Source of the DNA: Gammaproteobacteria bacterium 13_2_20CM_66_19
GTDB lineage: Bacteria > Pseudomonadota > Gammaproteobacteria > Steroidobacterales > Steroidobacteraceae
Reading direction: 5' to 3'
DNA length: 64,000 nucleotides
NCBI GenBank assembly: GCA_001914695.1
Contig: MNCZ01000099.1
Coordinates: 1-64,000 of the forward strand
A program made the position numbers and the translations under genes. Under the pieces are notes generated by a model. It did not search any database. It was not told the origin of the DNA and saw nothing but the letters and a program-made list of their open reading frames with translations. Positions 36,957-47,610 of this stretch are shown piece by piece (the stretch's first letter is position 1; every line of letters starts with the position of its first letter).

Positions 36957-39581
36957 CTAAGTATCTGCGGCCGGCTCGCCGGCGCCGGCCTGCAACTCGC
37001 GCTCGGCCGCGGCCTCCTCTTCGCCCGTATCCAGGCTCTCGACGCGCCCGATCCCGGCGAGCCGCTCGCCTTCGCCGAGCCGGATGAGCCGCACTCCCTG
37101 GGTGTTGCGACCCTGCACGGAGATCTCGTCCACCGCGGTGCGCACCAGCGCGCCGGTGGAGCTGATCAGCATGATCTCCTGCCCCGGCATCACCTGCAGC
37201 GCCGCCACCGTGTCGCCGTTGCGGTCGGAAGTCTGCAACGCGATCACGCCCTGGCCGCCGCGGCCGTGCACGGGAAACTCCGCGAGCGGGGAGCGCTTGC
37301 CGTAGCCGGCGGCGGAGCCGGTGAGCACGTGCCCCTCGCCGACCACGATCAGCGAGATCAGCTGCTGGCCGCTACCCAAGCGTATGCCGCGCACCCCGGC
37401 CGCTTCGCGCCCCATGTAGCGCACTTCGCTCTCGTGGAAGCGGATGGCCTTGCCGCCGCTCGACACCAGTATGATCTCGCGCTCGCCGTCGGTGAGCGCC
37501 ACCCCGACCAGCTGATCGTTGTCGTGCAGGTCGACCGCGATGATGCCGGTGGAGCGCGGGCGCGAGAAGGCGCTGAGCGGCGTCTTCTTCACCGTGCCGG
37601 CGCGGGTGGCCATGAACACGAAGTGCTGCTCGTCGTACTGCTTGATCGGCAGCAGCGCGTTGATCTTCTCGCCCTCCTCCAGCGGCAGCAGATTCACCAT
37701 GGGCTTGCCGCGCGCGCCGCGGCCCGCCTGCGGCAGCTCGTAGACCTTGAGCCAATACACCTTGCCGCGGTTGGAGAAGCACAGCACGGTGTCGTGGGTG
37801 TGGGCGACGAACAGCTTCTCGACGAAGTCCTCGTCCTTGACGGCGGTGGCGCTCTTGCCGCGACCGCCCCGGCGCTGGGTCTGATACTCGGTGAGCGGCT
37901 GGCTCTTGGCGTAACCGGCGTGCGACAGCGTCACCACCACGTCCTGAGGCTCGATCAGGTCTTCGGTGGTGAGGTCGAGGTGATCGCGATTGATCTCCGT
38001 GCGGCGCGCATCGCCGTAGTTCGTGCGGATCTCGAGCAGCTCCTCGCGCACCACCTGGGTGAGCCGCTCGGGGCGCGCCAGGATGTCGCTGAGGTCCTGG
38101 AGCTGCGCGAGGAGCTCGCGGTACTCGGCGACGATCTTGTCCTGCTCGAGCCCGGTGAGCCGGTGCAGCCGCATGTCGAGGATCGCCTGCGCCTGCGCGT
38201 CGGACAGCCGGTAGGCCCCGCCGGCGAGTCCGGCCTCGGCCGGCAGCTCCCGCGGGCGCGTGGAGATGGCGCCGGCGCGCTCGAGCAGCTCGCTCACGAT
38301 GCCCGGCGGCCAGGAGCGCGCGAGCAGCCCCGCGCGCGCCTCGGCGGGCGAGGCGGCGGCCTTGATGAGCGCGATCACTGCATCGATGTTGGCGAGCGCG
38401 ACCGCGAGGCCCTCGAGGATGTGCGCCCGCTCGCGCGCCTTGGCGAGGTCGAAGATCGTCCGCCGGGTGACGACCTCACGCCGGTGGCGGATGAACGCCT
38501 CCAGCATCTCCTTCAGCGACATCAGCTTCGGCTGGCCGTCCTGGAGCGCCACCATGTTGATGCCGAACACCGTCTCCAAAGGCGTCTGGGCATACAGGTT
38601 GTTGAGGACGATCTCGGTGACCTCGCCGCGGCGCAGCTCGATCACGATGCGCATGCCGTCCTTGTCGGATTCGTCGCGCAGCCCGTCGCCGGCGATGCCG
38701 TCGATCTGCTTCTCGCGCACCAGCTCCGCGATGCGCTCGATGAGGCGCGCTTTGTTCACCTGGTAGGGGAGCTCGGTCACCACGATCGCCTGGCGATCGC
38801 CCCGGCCGATGTCCTCGATGCTGACCCGCGCGCGCACCGACAGGCGCCCCCGCCCGGTGCGATAGGCGGTGGCGATCTCCTGCGCGCCGTTGATGATGCC
38901 GCCGGTCGGGAAGTCCGGCCCCGGCATGTGCTGCATGAGCGAGGCGAGCGGCAGCGACGGATCCTCGAGCAGCGCCAGGCACGCATCGACGGTCTCCGTG
39001 AGATTGTGCGGCGGAATGTTGGTCGCCATGCCGACCGCAATGCCGGTCTGACCGTTCACCAGCAGGTTCGGGATGCGCGTCGGCAGCACCGAGGGCTCGA
39101 GCTCGGTCTCGTCGTAGTTGGGCGTGAATTCGACGGTTTCCTTGGCGATGTCGGCCAGCAGCTCGTGCGCGATGCGCGACATGCGCACTTCGGTGTAGCG
39201 CATGGCCGCCGGCGGATCGCCGTCGACCGAGCCGAAATTGCCCTGGCCGTCGACCAGCAGGTAGCGGAGCGAGAACGGCTGCGCCATGCGCACGATGGTG
39301 TCGTACACCGCGCTCTCGCCGTGCGGGTGGTACTTGCCGATCACGTCGCCCACCACGCGGGCGGACTTCTTATAGGCCTTGTTCCAGTCGTTGCCGAGCT
39401 CGCGCATGGCGTGCAGCACGCGGCGGTGCACGGGCTTGAGTCCATCACGGACGTCGGGCAGCGCCCGCCCGACGATCACGCTCATGGCATAGTCGAGATA
39501 GGACTGCCGCATCTCTCCTTCGAGACTGACCAGCAGCACTTCACGGGCGATTTCGGCCATCGAAGGGCTTGAGTCCCCCAC
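36957..39581 (-). CDS. gyrA: DNA gyrase subunit A
   Basis: [57 protein letters not shown] (QRDR); C-terminal GyrA box QRRGGRG. Confidence 0.98.
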   Translation of the reverse strand: MGDSSPSMAEIAREVLLVSLEGEMRQSYLDYAMSVIVGRALPDVRDGLKPVHRRVLHAMRELGNDWNKAYKKSARVVGDVIGKYHPHGESAVYDTIVRMAQPFSLRYLLVDGQGNFGSVDGDPPAAMRYTEVRMSRIAHELLADIAKETVEFTPNYDETELEPSVLPTRIPNLLVNGQTGIAVGMATNIPPHNLTETVDACLALLEDPSLPLASLMQHMPGPDFPTGGIINGAQEIATAYRTGRGRLSVRARVSIEDIGRGDRQAIVVTELPYQVNKARLIERIAELVREKQIDGIAGDGLRDESDKDGMRIVIELRRGEVTEIVLNNLYAQTPLETVFGINMVALQDGQPKLMSLKEMLEAFIRHRREVVTRRTIFDLAKARERAHILEGLAVALANIDAVIALIKAAASPAEARAGLLARSWPPGIVSELLERAGAISTRPRELPAEAGLAGGAYRLSDAQAQAILDMRLHRLTGLEQDKIVAEYRELLAQLQDLSDILARPERLTQVVREELLEIRTNYGDARRTEINRDHLDLTTEDLIEPQDVVVTLSHAGYAKSQPLTEYQTQRRGGRGKSATAVKDEDFVEKLFVAHTHDTVLCFSNRGKVYWLKVYELPQAGRGARGKPMVNLLPLEEGEKINALLPIKQYDEQHFVFMATRAGTVKKTPLSAFSRPRSTGIIAVDLHDNDQLVGVALTDGEREIILVSSGGKAIRFHESEVRYMGREAAGVRGIRLGSGQQLISLIVVGEGHVLTGSAAGYGKRSPLAEFPVHGRGGQGVIALQTSDRNGDTVAALQVMPGQEIMLISSTGALVRTAVDEISVQGRNTQGVRLIRLGEGERLAGIGRVESLDTGEEEAAAERELQAGAGEPAADT

Positions 39582-39635
39582 CTTATCCGGCGGCGAAATA
39601 AAACGGCAATTCTATCACGCGAGCGCCGCCGCCCC

Positions 39636-39651
39636 GGGGCCTGACGGCCCC
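39636..39651. terminator. GGGGCC-TGAC-GGCCCC hairpin, possible terminator after the GYD gene/gyrA leader structure
   Basis: Perfect 6-bp stem extended by flanking CGCCGCC/GGCGGCG; no clear U-tract. Confidence 0.4.
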
Positions 39652-39673
39652 GCGAGGCGGCGGGCGAGCGCCT

Positions 39674-39994
39674 TCAGGCGCCCGGGGCTCTGTAGGTGAG
39701 CTTCTTCGTCAGCGCGCGATCGGTCTCCTCAACGGTGAGAAGCGCCGTGGTCCGGGTTCTGGCGATACCGGTCGCGGATACGGCGAGGGAAAGCGCCGCC
39801 GCGCTCACCGTGTCGGGGAACTCCGCAATCACGACGACGTCGCTGTCGCCGAGCGCGAAGTAGAAGGCCTCGACCTTCCCCTCGAGGCTCTCGACCGCCT
39901 TGACGACTGCCTGCTTGCGACCGGACGCCTTGTCTTTCTGCAGGCCGCGCAAGCCTTCGGCCGAATAGGCCGCCTGGATGAGGTACTTGGGCAT
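39674..39994 (-). CDS. GYD domain-containing protein
   Basis: MPKYLIQAAYSAEGLRGLQKDKASGRKQAVVKAVESLEGKVEAFYFALGDSDVVVIAEFPD. Confidence 0.88.
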   Translation of the reverse strand: MPKYLIQAAYSAEGLRGLQKDKASGRKQAVVKAVESLEGKVEAFYFALGDSDVVVIAEFPDTVSAAALSLAVSATGIARTRTTALLTVEETDRALTKKLTYRAPGA

Positions 39995-40114
39995 GGTGTG
40001 CTCCTTGGTGAAAACCGCGCCGCACATTCTAAGCCCGCCCATGCACCGATATACTGCGCGTAAGCGCTTCGCGCTCATCGCGACAGCTCTCGGGGAGTCA
40101 CCGCTGGGAAAACC

Positions 40115-41458
40115 GTGTCCACCAGGCAACCGGCCGACCTGCTGATCGAAGCCCGCTGGCTGCTGCCGATCGCGCCCGCGAACGTCGCTCTTGCCGAGCA
40201 CGCGCTCGCGGTATCGGCGGGACGCATCCTCGCGGTGGGTCCCGCGGCGGAGCTGCGCGAGCGCTTCGAGGCCCGCGAGCACGTAGTGCGTTCGCGCCAT
40301 GTGCTGCTGCCCGGCCTGGTGAACGCCCACACGCACGCCAGCCACGCGCTGCTCCGGGGCCTCCCGGTGCGCGGTCCGCGCTCATCCTGGCTGCGCGAGA
40401 CCCTCGCGCCCATCGAGCGGCGCTGCCTGAGCGCCGACTTCGTGCGCGACGGAACCCGGCTCGCGCTCGCGGAGATGCTGCGCGCCGGGATCACCTGCTT
40501 CGCGGACCTGAGTCTCCATCCGGAGGAGGCCGCGCGCGCTGCGGCCGCGGCGCACGTGCGCGCGGCGATCGCACTGCCGGTCTCGGAAGCCCCCACCCCG
40601 TGGGCGGAGAGTGCGACCGCACATCTCGCCCGCGCCGAACGGCTCTGGGACGAGTACCGGTCGGACCCGCGGATCGCGCTTTACTTCGCGCCGCTCGTCT
40701 CGCACGGTATGAGCGAGGCGCTGCTCACGCGAGTGCGGCGCGTGGCCGATGAGCTCGACGCCCGCATCGCGCTGCACCTCGAGGAATTTGCCGCTCTGAC
40801 GGAGCCTTCCGGGCCCGGGCCGCAGGGCGCGCCTGGCGTCGAGGACAGCGCGCGCGCGCCGCCCGGCTCAGGGTGGCTGCGCCAGCTCAGGGCACTCGGC
40901 CTGCTGCGCGCCGGATTCACCGCGATCGGCGCCACGGTCTGCGATGAGGCGGATCTGGAACTCCTCTCCCGCCACGGCGCGAGCGTGGTCAGCTGTCCGC
41001 AGGCGGATCTGCGCCTCGGCGCGCGTGTCCCGGTCGTGGCGAGGGGCGTCGATCGCGGCGCGCTCGGCACCGACAGTCCGGCCGCGGCCGGCGCGCTCGA
41101 CGTGCTCACCGAAGCGCGCACCGCGGCGCTCGTCTGCGGCGTAGATGCGGCGCAGGCGCTGCGCATGGCGACGCTCGGCGGCGCCGCGGCGCTCGGGCTT
41201 GCCGCGAGGATCGGCTCGCTCGAGCCCGGCAAGGCGGCCGATCTCGCCTGCATCGATCTCGGGGGGCTCAGCGGCGCTCCGGGCTCAGGCGTCCACGACG
41301 CGATCGTGTTCGGGGCCGCCCGCGGCCAGGTGAGCGATGTGTGGACGGCCGGGCGGGCGGCGCTCTGCGCCGGGCGCCTCGTGGCACTCGATGAGGAGGA
41401 GCTCGCCGCGCTCCCCATGCGCTGGGCGGAGCGCATCGGGATGGAGGCCGCCGCGTGA
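40115..41458 (+). CDS. TRZ/ATZ (MtaD-like) amidohydrolase with divergent catalytic motif
   Basis: PGLVNAHTHASHALLRG metal site, GALGTDSPAAAGALDVL; expected HxxH region reads AIGATVCDEADLELL. Confidence 0.82.
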   Translation: MSTRQPADLLIEARWLLPIAPANVALAEHALAVSAGRILAVGPAAELRERFEAREHVVRSRHVLLPGLVNAHTHASHALLRGLPVRGPRSSWLRETLAPIERRCLSADFVRDGTRLALAEMLRAGITCFADLSLHPEEAARAAAAAHVRAAIALPVSEAPTPWAESATAHLARAERLWDEYRSDPRIALYFAPLVSHGMSEALLTRVRRVADELDARIALHLEEFAALTEPSGPGPQGAPGVEDSARAPPGSGWLRQLRALGLLRAGFTAIGATVCDEADLELLSRHGASVVSCPQADLRLGARVPVVARGVDRGALGTDSPAAAGALDVLTEARTAALVCGVDAAQALRMATLGGAAALGLAARIGSLEPGKAADLACIDLGGLSGAPGSGVHDAIVFGAARGQVSDVWTAGRAALCAGRLVALDEEELAALPMRWAERIGMEAAA

Positions 41459-42162
41459 GCGCACCCGCGGGCGCAAACGCCGACCGCGCGGAGCTCGCGC
41501 GGTTCGAGGCCGCCGCCGCGGGGTTCTGGGATCTGCAGGGAGAGTTCCGGCCGCTGCACCTCATCAACCCGGTGCGGCTCGAATTCATCGCCGAGCGCGC
41601 AAGGCTCGCGCACCAGCGGGTGCTCGATGTCGGCTGCGGCGGCGGGCTCCTCGCCGAGGCGCTCGCGCGCGCCGGCGCACGCGTCACCGCCATCGATCTC
41701 GCGCCCGGAATGATCGAGGTGGCGCGGCTGCACGCGGCGCAGGGCTCCCTCGCCATCGACTACCGCGTCGCCGCCGCAGAGGAGCTCGCGGCGGCGGAGC
41801 CTCGAGCCTTTGACGTCGTGACCTGCATGGAGATGCTCGAGCACGTGCCCGAGCCCGCAGCGATGGTGGCGACGCTCGCGCGCGCGCTGCGCCCGGGCGG
41901 CGCGCTCTTTGTCTCGACGCTCAACCGCAACCTCCGCTCGTTCCTCCTGGCCATCGTCGGCGCGGAGTATCTGCTCAAGTTGATTCCTCGCGGCACGCAC
42001 GAGTACGAGCGGCTCATCCGGCCCGCGGAGCTGGCCCGCTGGGCGCGCTCCGCCGGGCTCGAGCTGCGCTCGATGGCGGGCCTCGAGCTCAACCCCTTCA
42101 CCGCGCGCGCAGCGCTCACTCGCAGCGTCGCGGTGAACTACCTGGCGCATTTCGGGCGATGA
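41455..42162 (+). CDS. ubiG: Ubiquinone biosynthesis O-methyltransferase
   Basis: FWDLQGEFRPLHLINPVRLEFI; VLDVGCGGGLLAEALARAGARVTAIDLA; EMLEHVPEP; TLNRNLRSFLLAIVGAEYLLKLIPRGTHEY. Confidence 0.95.
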   Translation: MSAPAGANADRAELARFEAAAAGFWDLQGEFRPLHLINPVRLEFIAERARLAHQRVLDVGCGGGLLAEALARAGARVTAIDLAPGMIEVARLHAAQGSLAIDYRVAAAEELAAAEPRAFDVVTCMEMLEHVPEPAAMVATLARALRPGGALFVSTLNRNLRSFLLAIVGAEYLLKLIPRGTHEYERLIRPAELARWARSAGLELRSMAGLELNPFTARAALTRSVAVNYLAHFGR

Positions 42163-43556
42163 CGACGCTCGCCGTTCTCCTCGTCGCCGCGGCCGCGCTC
42201 GCCACCGGCGCGGTGCTCGGTGCCCTGGTGGTGCAGCTGCGCGCCGCGGGTCGCATCGAGGCGCTGCGGATCGAGCTCGCCGCCGCGAGCGTGCGACTCG
42301 AGGCGAGCGCCCTCAATGAAGCCGATCGCCTGAAGCTCCTCGAGGAATCCGAGACGCGGCTGCGCGCCGCGTTCGACTCGCTCGCGGGAGAGACGCTGCG
42401 CACGAACAGCGAGCTCTTCCTGCGCCTCGCGCGCGAGGCGCTGGGACGCGACCAGGCCGTGGCTGCCGGCGCGCTCCGGGAGCGCGAGCTCGCCATCGAG
42501 CAGCTGGTGCAGCCGCTGCGCGCCGCGCTCGAGCGCACCGAGGCGCAGGTGCAATCCCTCGAGTGCGAGCGCCGCGAGGCCTTTGCGACTCTCCGCACCC
42601 AGATCGAGACGCTCGCCGGCGGACAGGCGCAGCTGCAGCGCGAGACGCGCAACCTCGCCACCGCGCTCCGCCGTCCCGAGGTGCGCGGCCGCTGGGGCGA
42701 GCTGACGCTTCGCCGCCTGGTCGAGCTCGCCGGCCTCACCGAGCACTGCGACTTCACCGAGCAGCTGCAGGTGGTGGGCGAGGACGGCTCGCTCCGTCCC
42801 GATCTCGTCGTGCACATGCCCGACGCGCGCGATCTCGTGATCGACGCCAAGACGCCGCTCGAGGCCTTTCTCACCGCCCTCGAGGCGCAGAGCGAGGAGG
42901 AGCGCCGCGAGGCGCTCAGGCGCCACGCGCAGCAGGTCGAGACGCGGGTGCGCGAGCTCGCCTCCAAGGAGTACTGGACGCAGTTCGAGCGCAGCCCCGA
43001 GTTCGCGGTGCTGTTCCTGCCGGGCGATCAGTTCCTCTCCGCAGCTCTCGGCGAGCGTCCGGAGCTGCTCGAGACCGCGCTCGGCCAGAATGTGATCATC
43101 GCCACGCCGTCGACGCTGATTGCGCTGCTCAAGGCGGTCGCCTACGGCTGGCGGCAGGCGGCAGTCGCGCACAACGCCGCGCTGATCCGCGACTTGGGTC
43201 AGGAGCTCTACCGGCGGCTCGCCACCTTCAACGGCCATCTCGGGCGGATGGGACAACGTCTCGCCACCGCGGTTGAGGCCTACAACGCGGCCGTCGGCTC
43301 GCTCGAGCGCCACGTGCTGCCGCAGGCGCGTCGCTTCGGCGAGCTCGGCGTCACGGCGGACGCGCCGCTCCCGGAGCTCGAGCCGATCGTGCAGCTCACG
43401 CGCAGCCCCGGTGGCCCGAGCGCAGCGGAGCGACCGACCGCCTCACCGCCCGCCGGCGCGCCCGTCGCCGCGCCCGTCGCCGCCCCCGGAGAGGACACGC
43501 CGGGCGTCGCCCAGCCCGGAGGCAGCCCGGGCGCGAGCAATGCCCGACAGGCCTGA
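42159..43556 (+). CDS. rmuC: RmuC-family DNA recombination protein
   Basis: N-terminal TM, coiled coil, RRPEVRGRWGELTLRRLVELAGLTEHCDF; RPDLVVHMPDARDLVIDAKTPLEAF. Confidence 0.93.
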   Translation: MTTLAVLLVAAAALATGAVLGALVVQLRAAGRIEALRIELAAASVRLEASALNEADRLKLLEESETRLRAAFDSLAGETLRTNSELFLRLAREALGRDQAVAAGALRERELAIEQLVQPLRAALERTEAQVQSLECERREAFATLRTQIETLAGGQAQLQRETRNLATALRRPEVRGRWGELTLRRLVELAGLTEHCDFTEQLQVVGEDGSLRPDLVVHMPDARDLVIDAKTPLEAFLTALEAQSEEERREALRRHAQQVETRVRELASKEYWTQFERSPEFAVLFLPGDQFLSAALGERPELLETALGQNVIIATPSTLIALLKAVAYGWRQAAVAHNAALIRDLGQELYRRLATFNGHLGRMGQRLATAVEAYNAAVGSLERHVLPQARRFGELGVTADAPLPELEPIVQLTRSPGGPSAAERPTASPPAGAPVAAPVAAPGEDTPGVAQPGGSPGASNARQA

Positions 43557-44376
43557 GGCGCCCGCCGCCCGCGCCCTCGCCTGGCTCTACTCCCCTCGGG
43601 CGTTGCGCGAGCCGCTCGCGACGCTCTTCGCCCTCGAGCGCGAGATCGGCGAGAGTCTCCGCCCCGGCCTCGACACCCAACTCGCCCACGCGCGCCTCGC
43701 GTGGTGGCGAGAGGAGTGCGAGCGCTCCACGCAGGCACGCCCGAGCCACCCACTCACCCGCGAGCTCGGCGCGCTGTTTGCGGCCTCGGGGCTCGCGCCG
43801 CCCGCAGGCCTCGCGGGACTGGTCGACATCGCCGTGTGGGACCTGGCCGCGGCGACTTTCGGAACGCGCCGCGAGCTCGAGGGCTATTGTGAGCGCTGGA
43901 GCGCCGCCATGATCGAGCCGGCGGTGCAGCTCGCCGCGCCGGCGGCGGCGGCGGAGCCCGCGCGCGCCCTCGGCCGGAGCCTGCGCGAGATCGAGCTGCT
44001 GCTCTCGCTCGCGAGCGATGCGCGGCTCGGACGGCTGCGGCTGTCGCTCGATGAGCTCGAGCGCGCCCCGGCGACGCCGGAGGAGCTCGCGCGGCCGCCG
44101 TGGCCGGCGGCCCTTGCGGAGCTGGTGCGGGCGCGGCACCGCCAGGCGCGGGCGGCGCTCGAGGCGAGCGTCGCTGCGCTTCCGCCCCTGGCGCAGCCGC
44201 CGCTGCGCGGTCTCATCGTCTGGGCCGCCGTGAGGCGCGCGCACTCGCGGCGCGCGGAACGCCGCTTGCCGCGCGCGAGCCTCTCGCGCGAGCATCACGC
44301 GCCGCTCGACGGCTGGTGCGCGTGGCGCGCCGCGCGGCGGGCGGACGCCGGACGCGGCTTCGCCCGATCAGGCTGA
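43540..44376 (+). CDS. Squalene/phytoene synthase-superfamily protein, lacking obvious DDxxD motif (NDUFAF6-like?)
   Basis: TLFALEREIGESLRPGLDTQLAHARLAWWREECE...HPLTRELGALF pattern; ATG at 43540 overlaps rmuC. Confidence 0.72.
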   Translation: MPDRPEAPAARALAWLYSPRALREPLATLFALEREIGESLRPGLDTQLAHARLAWWREECERSTQARPSHPLTRELGALFAASGLAPPAGLAGLVDIAVWDLAAATFGTRRELEGYCERWSAAMIEPAVQLAAPAAAAEPARALGRSLREIELLLSLASDARLGRLRLSLDELERAPATPEELARPPWPAALAELVRARHRQARAALEASVAALPPLAQPPLRGLIVWAAVRRAHSRRAERRLPRASLSREHHAPLDGWCAWRAARRADAGRGFARSG

Positions 44377-44404
44377 GCCCAAGCGAGAGGAGCGCTGAAC
44401 CTTA

Positions 44405-45202
44405 GTGTTTGATCCCCGCAACCACACCGCAGGTCCCGCCGAGCTCGCCGGCCGGGTGATCGCGATCACCGGTGCAGGCTCGGGCCTCGGCCGCGCGGTC
44501 GCCCTCGCCTGCGCCCGGCATCAGGCGAGCGTCATCGTCGTCGGCCGCAACGCGCCGGCCCTCGAGGCGGTGCACGCCGAGATCGCCGCGGCCGGGCAGC
44601 CGGAGGCGAGCATCGCGCTGCTCGACCTCGAGAAGGCGGTGGCGCGCGATTACGAGGCCCTCGCTCATGCCGTGCTCGAGCGCTACGGGCGCCTCGACGG
44701 ACTGCTGCACAACGCCGGGCTTCTCGGAACCCTGACGCCGATCGAGCACTACGACGTGCCAACCTGGTGCCGCGTGCTGCACGTCAACCTCACCGCGGCG
44801 TTCGTGCTCACCCAGGTGCTGCTGCCCGCGCTGAAGAAATCCGCCGACGCGTCGCTCGTGTTCACCGCCAGCAGCGTCGGGCGCCGCGGGCGCGCCTACT
44901 GGGGCGCGTACGCCGTGTCCAAGTTCGCCGTCGAGGGGCTGGCGCAGGTGCTGGCCGCGGAGCTGGAGAACGTGAGCCACGTGCGCGTCAACACTCTCAA
45001 CCCCGGGCGCGCGCGCACCGCCATGCGCCGCCAGGCCTATCCCGCCGAAGACCTCGAGAGCCTGCCGCCGCCGGACTCCCTCACCGGACCCTACATTGCG
45101 CTCCTCGGGCCGGCGAGCCGCGGGGTCACGGGGCAGGCCTTCGACGCTCAGACGCCGGGCGGAGCCGCCGGCCCGGGGAGCAGCGCGCGGCGCTCCGCCT
45201 GA
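44405..45202 (+). CDS. YciK-like SDR family oxidoreductase
   Basis: VIAITGAGSGLGRAVALACARHQASVIVVGRN; HNAGLLG; GAYAVSKFAVEGLAQVLAAELE. Confidence 0.9.
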   Translation: MFDPRNHTAGPAELAGRVIAITGAGSGLGRAVALACARHQASVIVVGRNAPALEAVHAEIAAAGQPEASIALLDLEKAVARDYEALAHAVLERYGRLDGLLHNAGLLGTLTPIEHYDVPTWCRVLHVNLTAAFVLTQVLLPALKKSADASLVFTASSVGRRGRAYWGAYAVSKFAVEGLAQVLAAELENVSHVRVNTLNPGRARTAMRRQAYPAEDLESLPPPDSLTGPYIALLGPASRGVTGQAFDAQTPGGAAGPGSSARRSA

Positions 45203-46007
45203 GTGAGCTCGCGGAAGCGGCCGCGCGCGAGCGTGCGCTCGAGCATGACGGGGCCGAGCTGGGTACGCAGCACGCGGCTCACCAGCGCCCCCTGGCGCTC
45301 GAAGAGTTGCCGCACCTGCCGGCCGCTCGCGCCGCGCACCGTGAGCGCGTACCAGCGATTGGCGGCCTCCCCGCCGCCGGCCTCGCAGCGCTCGACCGCG
45401 AGCTGCGCCCCGCTATCGAGGGCTCCGCCGCGGATGCCCTCCAGCTGCGGCGCGCTGAGCTCCCCTCGCACCCGCACGCTGAATTCGCTCCTGAGCGAGT
45501 GAACCGCGCGCTGCAGATGCAGCGCCAGCTCGCCGTCCGAGGTCACGAGCTCGAGGCCCCCATCCGGACGCGGCATCGGACTCACCGCGATGAAGCGCCG
45601 CCCCGAGCGCCGCGGCAACCGCTCGAGGAGCGCCGTCCGGGGTGTCTCTCCCGCAGCGGGGTCCCCGGGGTCGGCCGGCGTCCGCAGCGGCTCGCCGGGC
45701 GAGCGGTGACAGACGAAGGCCCGCGCCCGAGCGGGCGCGGCGTGCGCGCGCACCAGGCGACCGTCGAGACGCACCTCGTCGTGGGGAGCGACGCGCGCCC
45801 CGAGCGTCGCGGTGCGGCCGTTGACGGTGAGCCGGCCGGCGCGGATCCAGACTTCCGCCTCGCGCCGCGAGGCGAGCCCGGCACGCGCCAGCATCTTCTG
45901 CAGCCGCTCGGTGAGCGGCCGCACCGCCGCGCGCGCCGCAGTCGGGCCACGCGGGCGGCCGGGAGCTCGGCGACGCGCGGCGGCCGCGGGCCGCGGTGCG
46001 CGCCGCA

Positions 46008-46008
<1 letters not shown>
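45148..46008 (-). CDS. RluB/RsuA-family pseudouridine synthase-like protein with altered catalytic motif
   Basis: S4 domain RLQKMLARAGLASRREAEVWIRAGRLTVNG; FIAVSPMPRPDGGLELVTSDGELALHL; QVRQLFERQGALVSRVLRTQLGPVML. Confidence 0.85.
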
Positions 46009-46648
<640 letters not shown>

Positions 46649-46652
<4 letters not shown>

Positions 46653-47602
46653 CGGGGATCCTGTCCGGCGTGCGGTGCGCGCGGGTCGGCGCCCTCGGGC
46701 GCCGCAGCGGGGCCAGCTACCACGCGCAAGCCCGGCGCGGGGCTCGCGGCGCGCACGTGCAGCGGGCCGTAGGCCTCGGCCTGCACGATCTCGATCAGCG
46801 CCTCGCGCAGGAGCTCGAGCACCGCGGCGAAGGTGACCGTGACGCCCATGCGCCCTTCCTCCGGCCGGAACAGCTGCACGAAGGGCACGAACCCCGAGGC
46901 GCCCTCCAGCTGCGCGAGGATGTCGCTCATGCGCTCGCCCACCGACAGGCGCTCGCGCTGGATGTGATGGTGGGCGAACATCTCCGAGCGCGCCACGACT
47001 TCCTTGAACGCGATCAGCATCTCCTGCAGCGCGATCTGCGGCAGCGCCTCGAGCGGGCGGCGGTCCTTCAGCTCGACGCTCGTCGGCCACACGTCGCGCT
47101 CCAGGCGCGGCAGGCTGTCGATCTCGGCGGCGGCGCGCTTGAAGCGCTCGTATTCCTGAAGCCGCCGCACCAGCTCCGCGCGCGGGTCCTCCTCGGCCCC
47201 CTGCTCGGCCTTCGGCCGCGGCAGGAGCATCCGCGACTTGATCTCCGCCAGCGTCGCGGCCATCACCAGGTACTCCCCCGCGAGCTCCAGCTGCAGCTCC
47301 TGCATCAGCTCGATGTACTTGATGTACTGGCGCGTGATCTCCGCGAGCGGGATGTCGAGGATGTCGAGGTTCTGCCGGCGGATGAGGTACAGGAGCAGAT
47401 CGAGCGGCCCCTCGAAGGCCTCGAGGAACACCTCGAGCGCCTGCGGCGGGATGTAGAGGTCGCGCGGCAGCTGCGAGATCGGCTCGCCGTTGACGACCGC
47501 GAACGGCATCTCGACCTGCTGCGGCGGCGGCTCGGGCGCGCTCGGCTGGGGTGTGTTGGAGACCACGATCGAAAGGGTCGGTTTCGCCTTCATGGGGGTC
47601 AC
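46649..47602 (-). CDS. scpA: Segregation and condensation protein A
   Basis: LEAFEGPLDLLLYLIRRQNLDILDIPLAEITRQYIKYIE; MAATLAEIKSRMLLP. Confidence 0.95.
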
Positions 47603-47610
47603 CGCGTAAG

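Noticed and set aside
33465-39572. 2035-aa plus-strand ORF spanning pheA-serA-serC-gyrA
   Set aside because: Exactly antisense to strongly identified housekeeping genes on the other strand. Its Arg/His/Leu/Asp-rich repetitive composition is typical of the shadow frame of high-GC genes with biased third positions.
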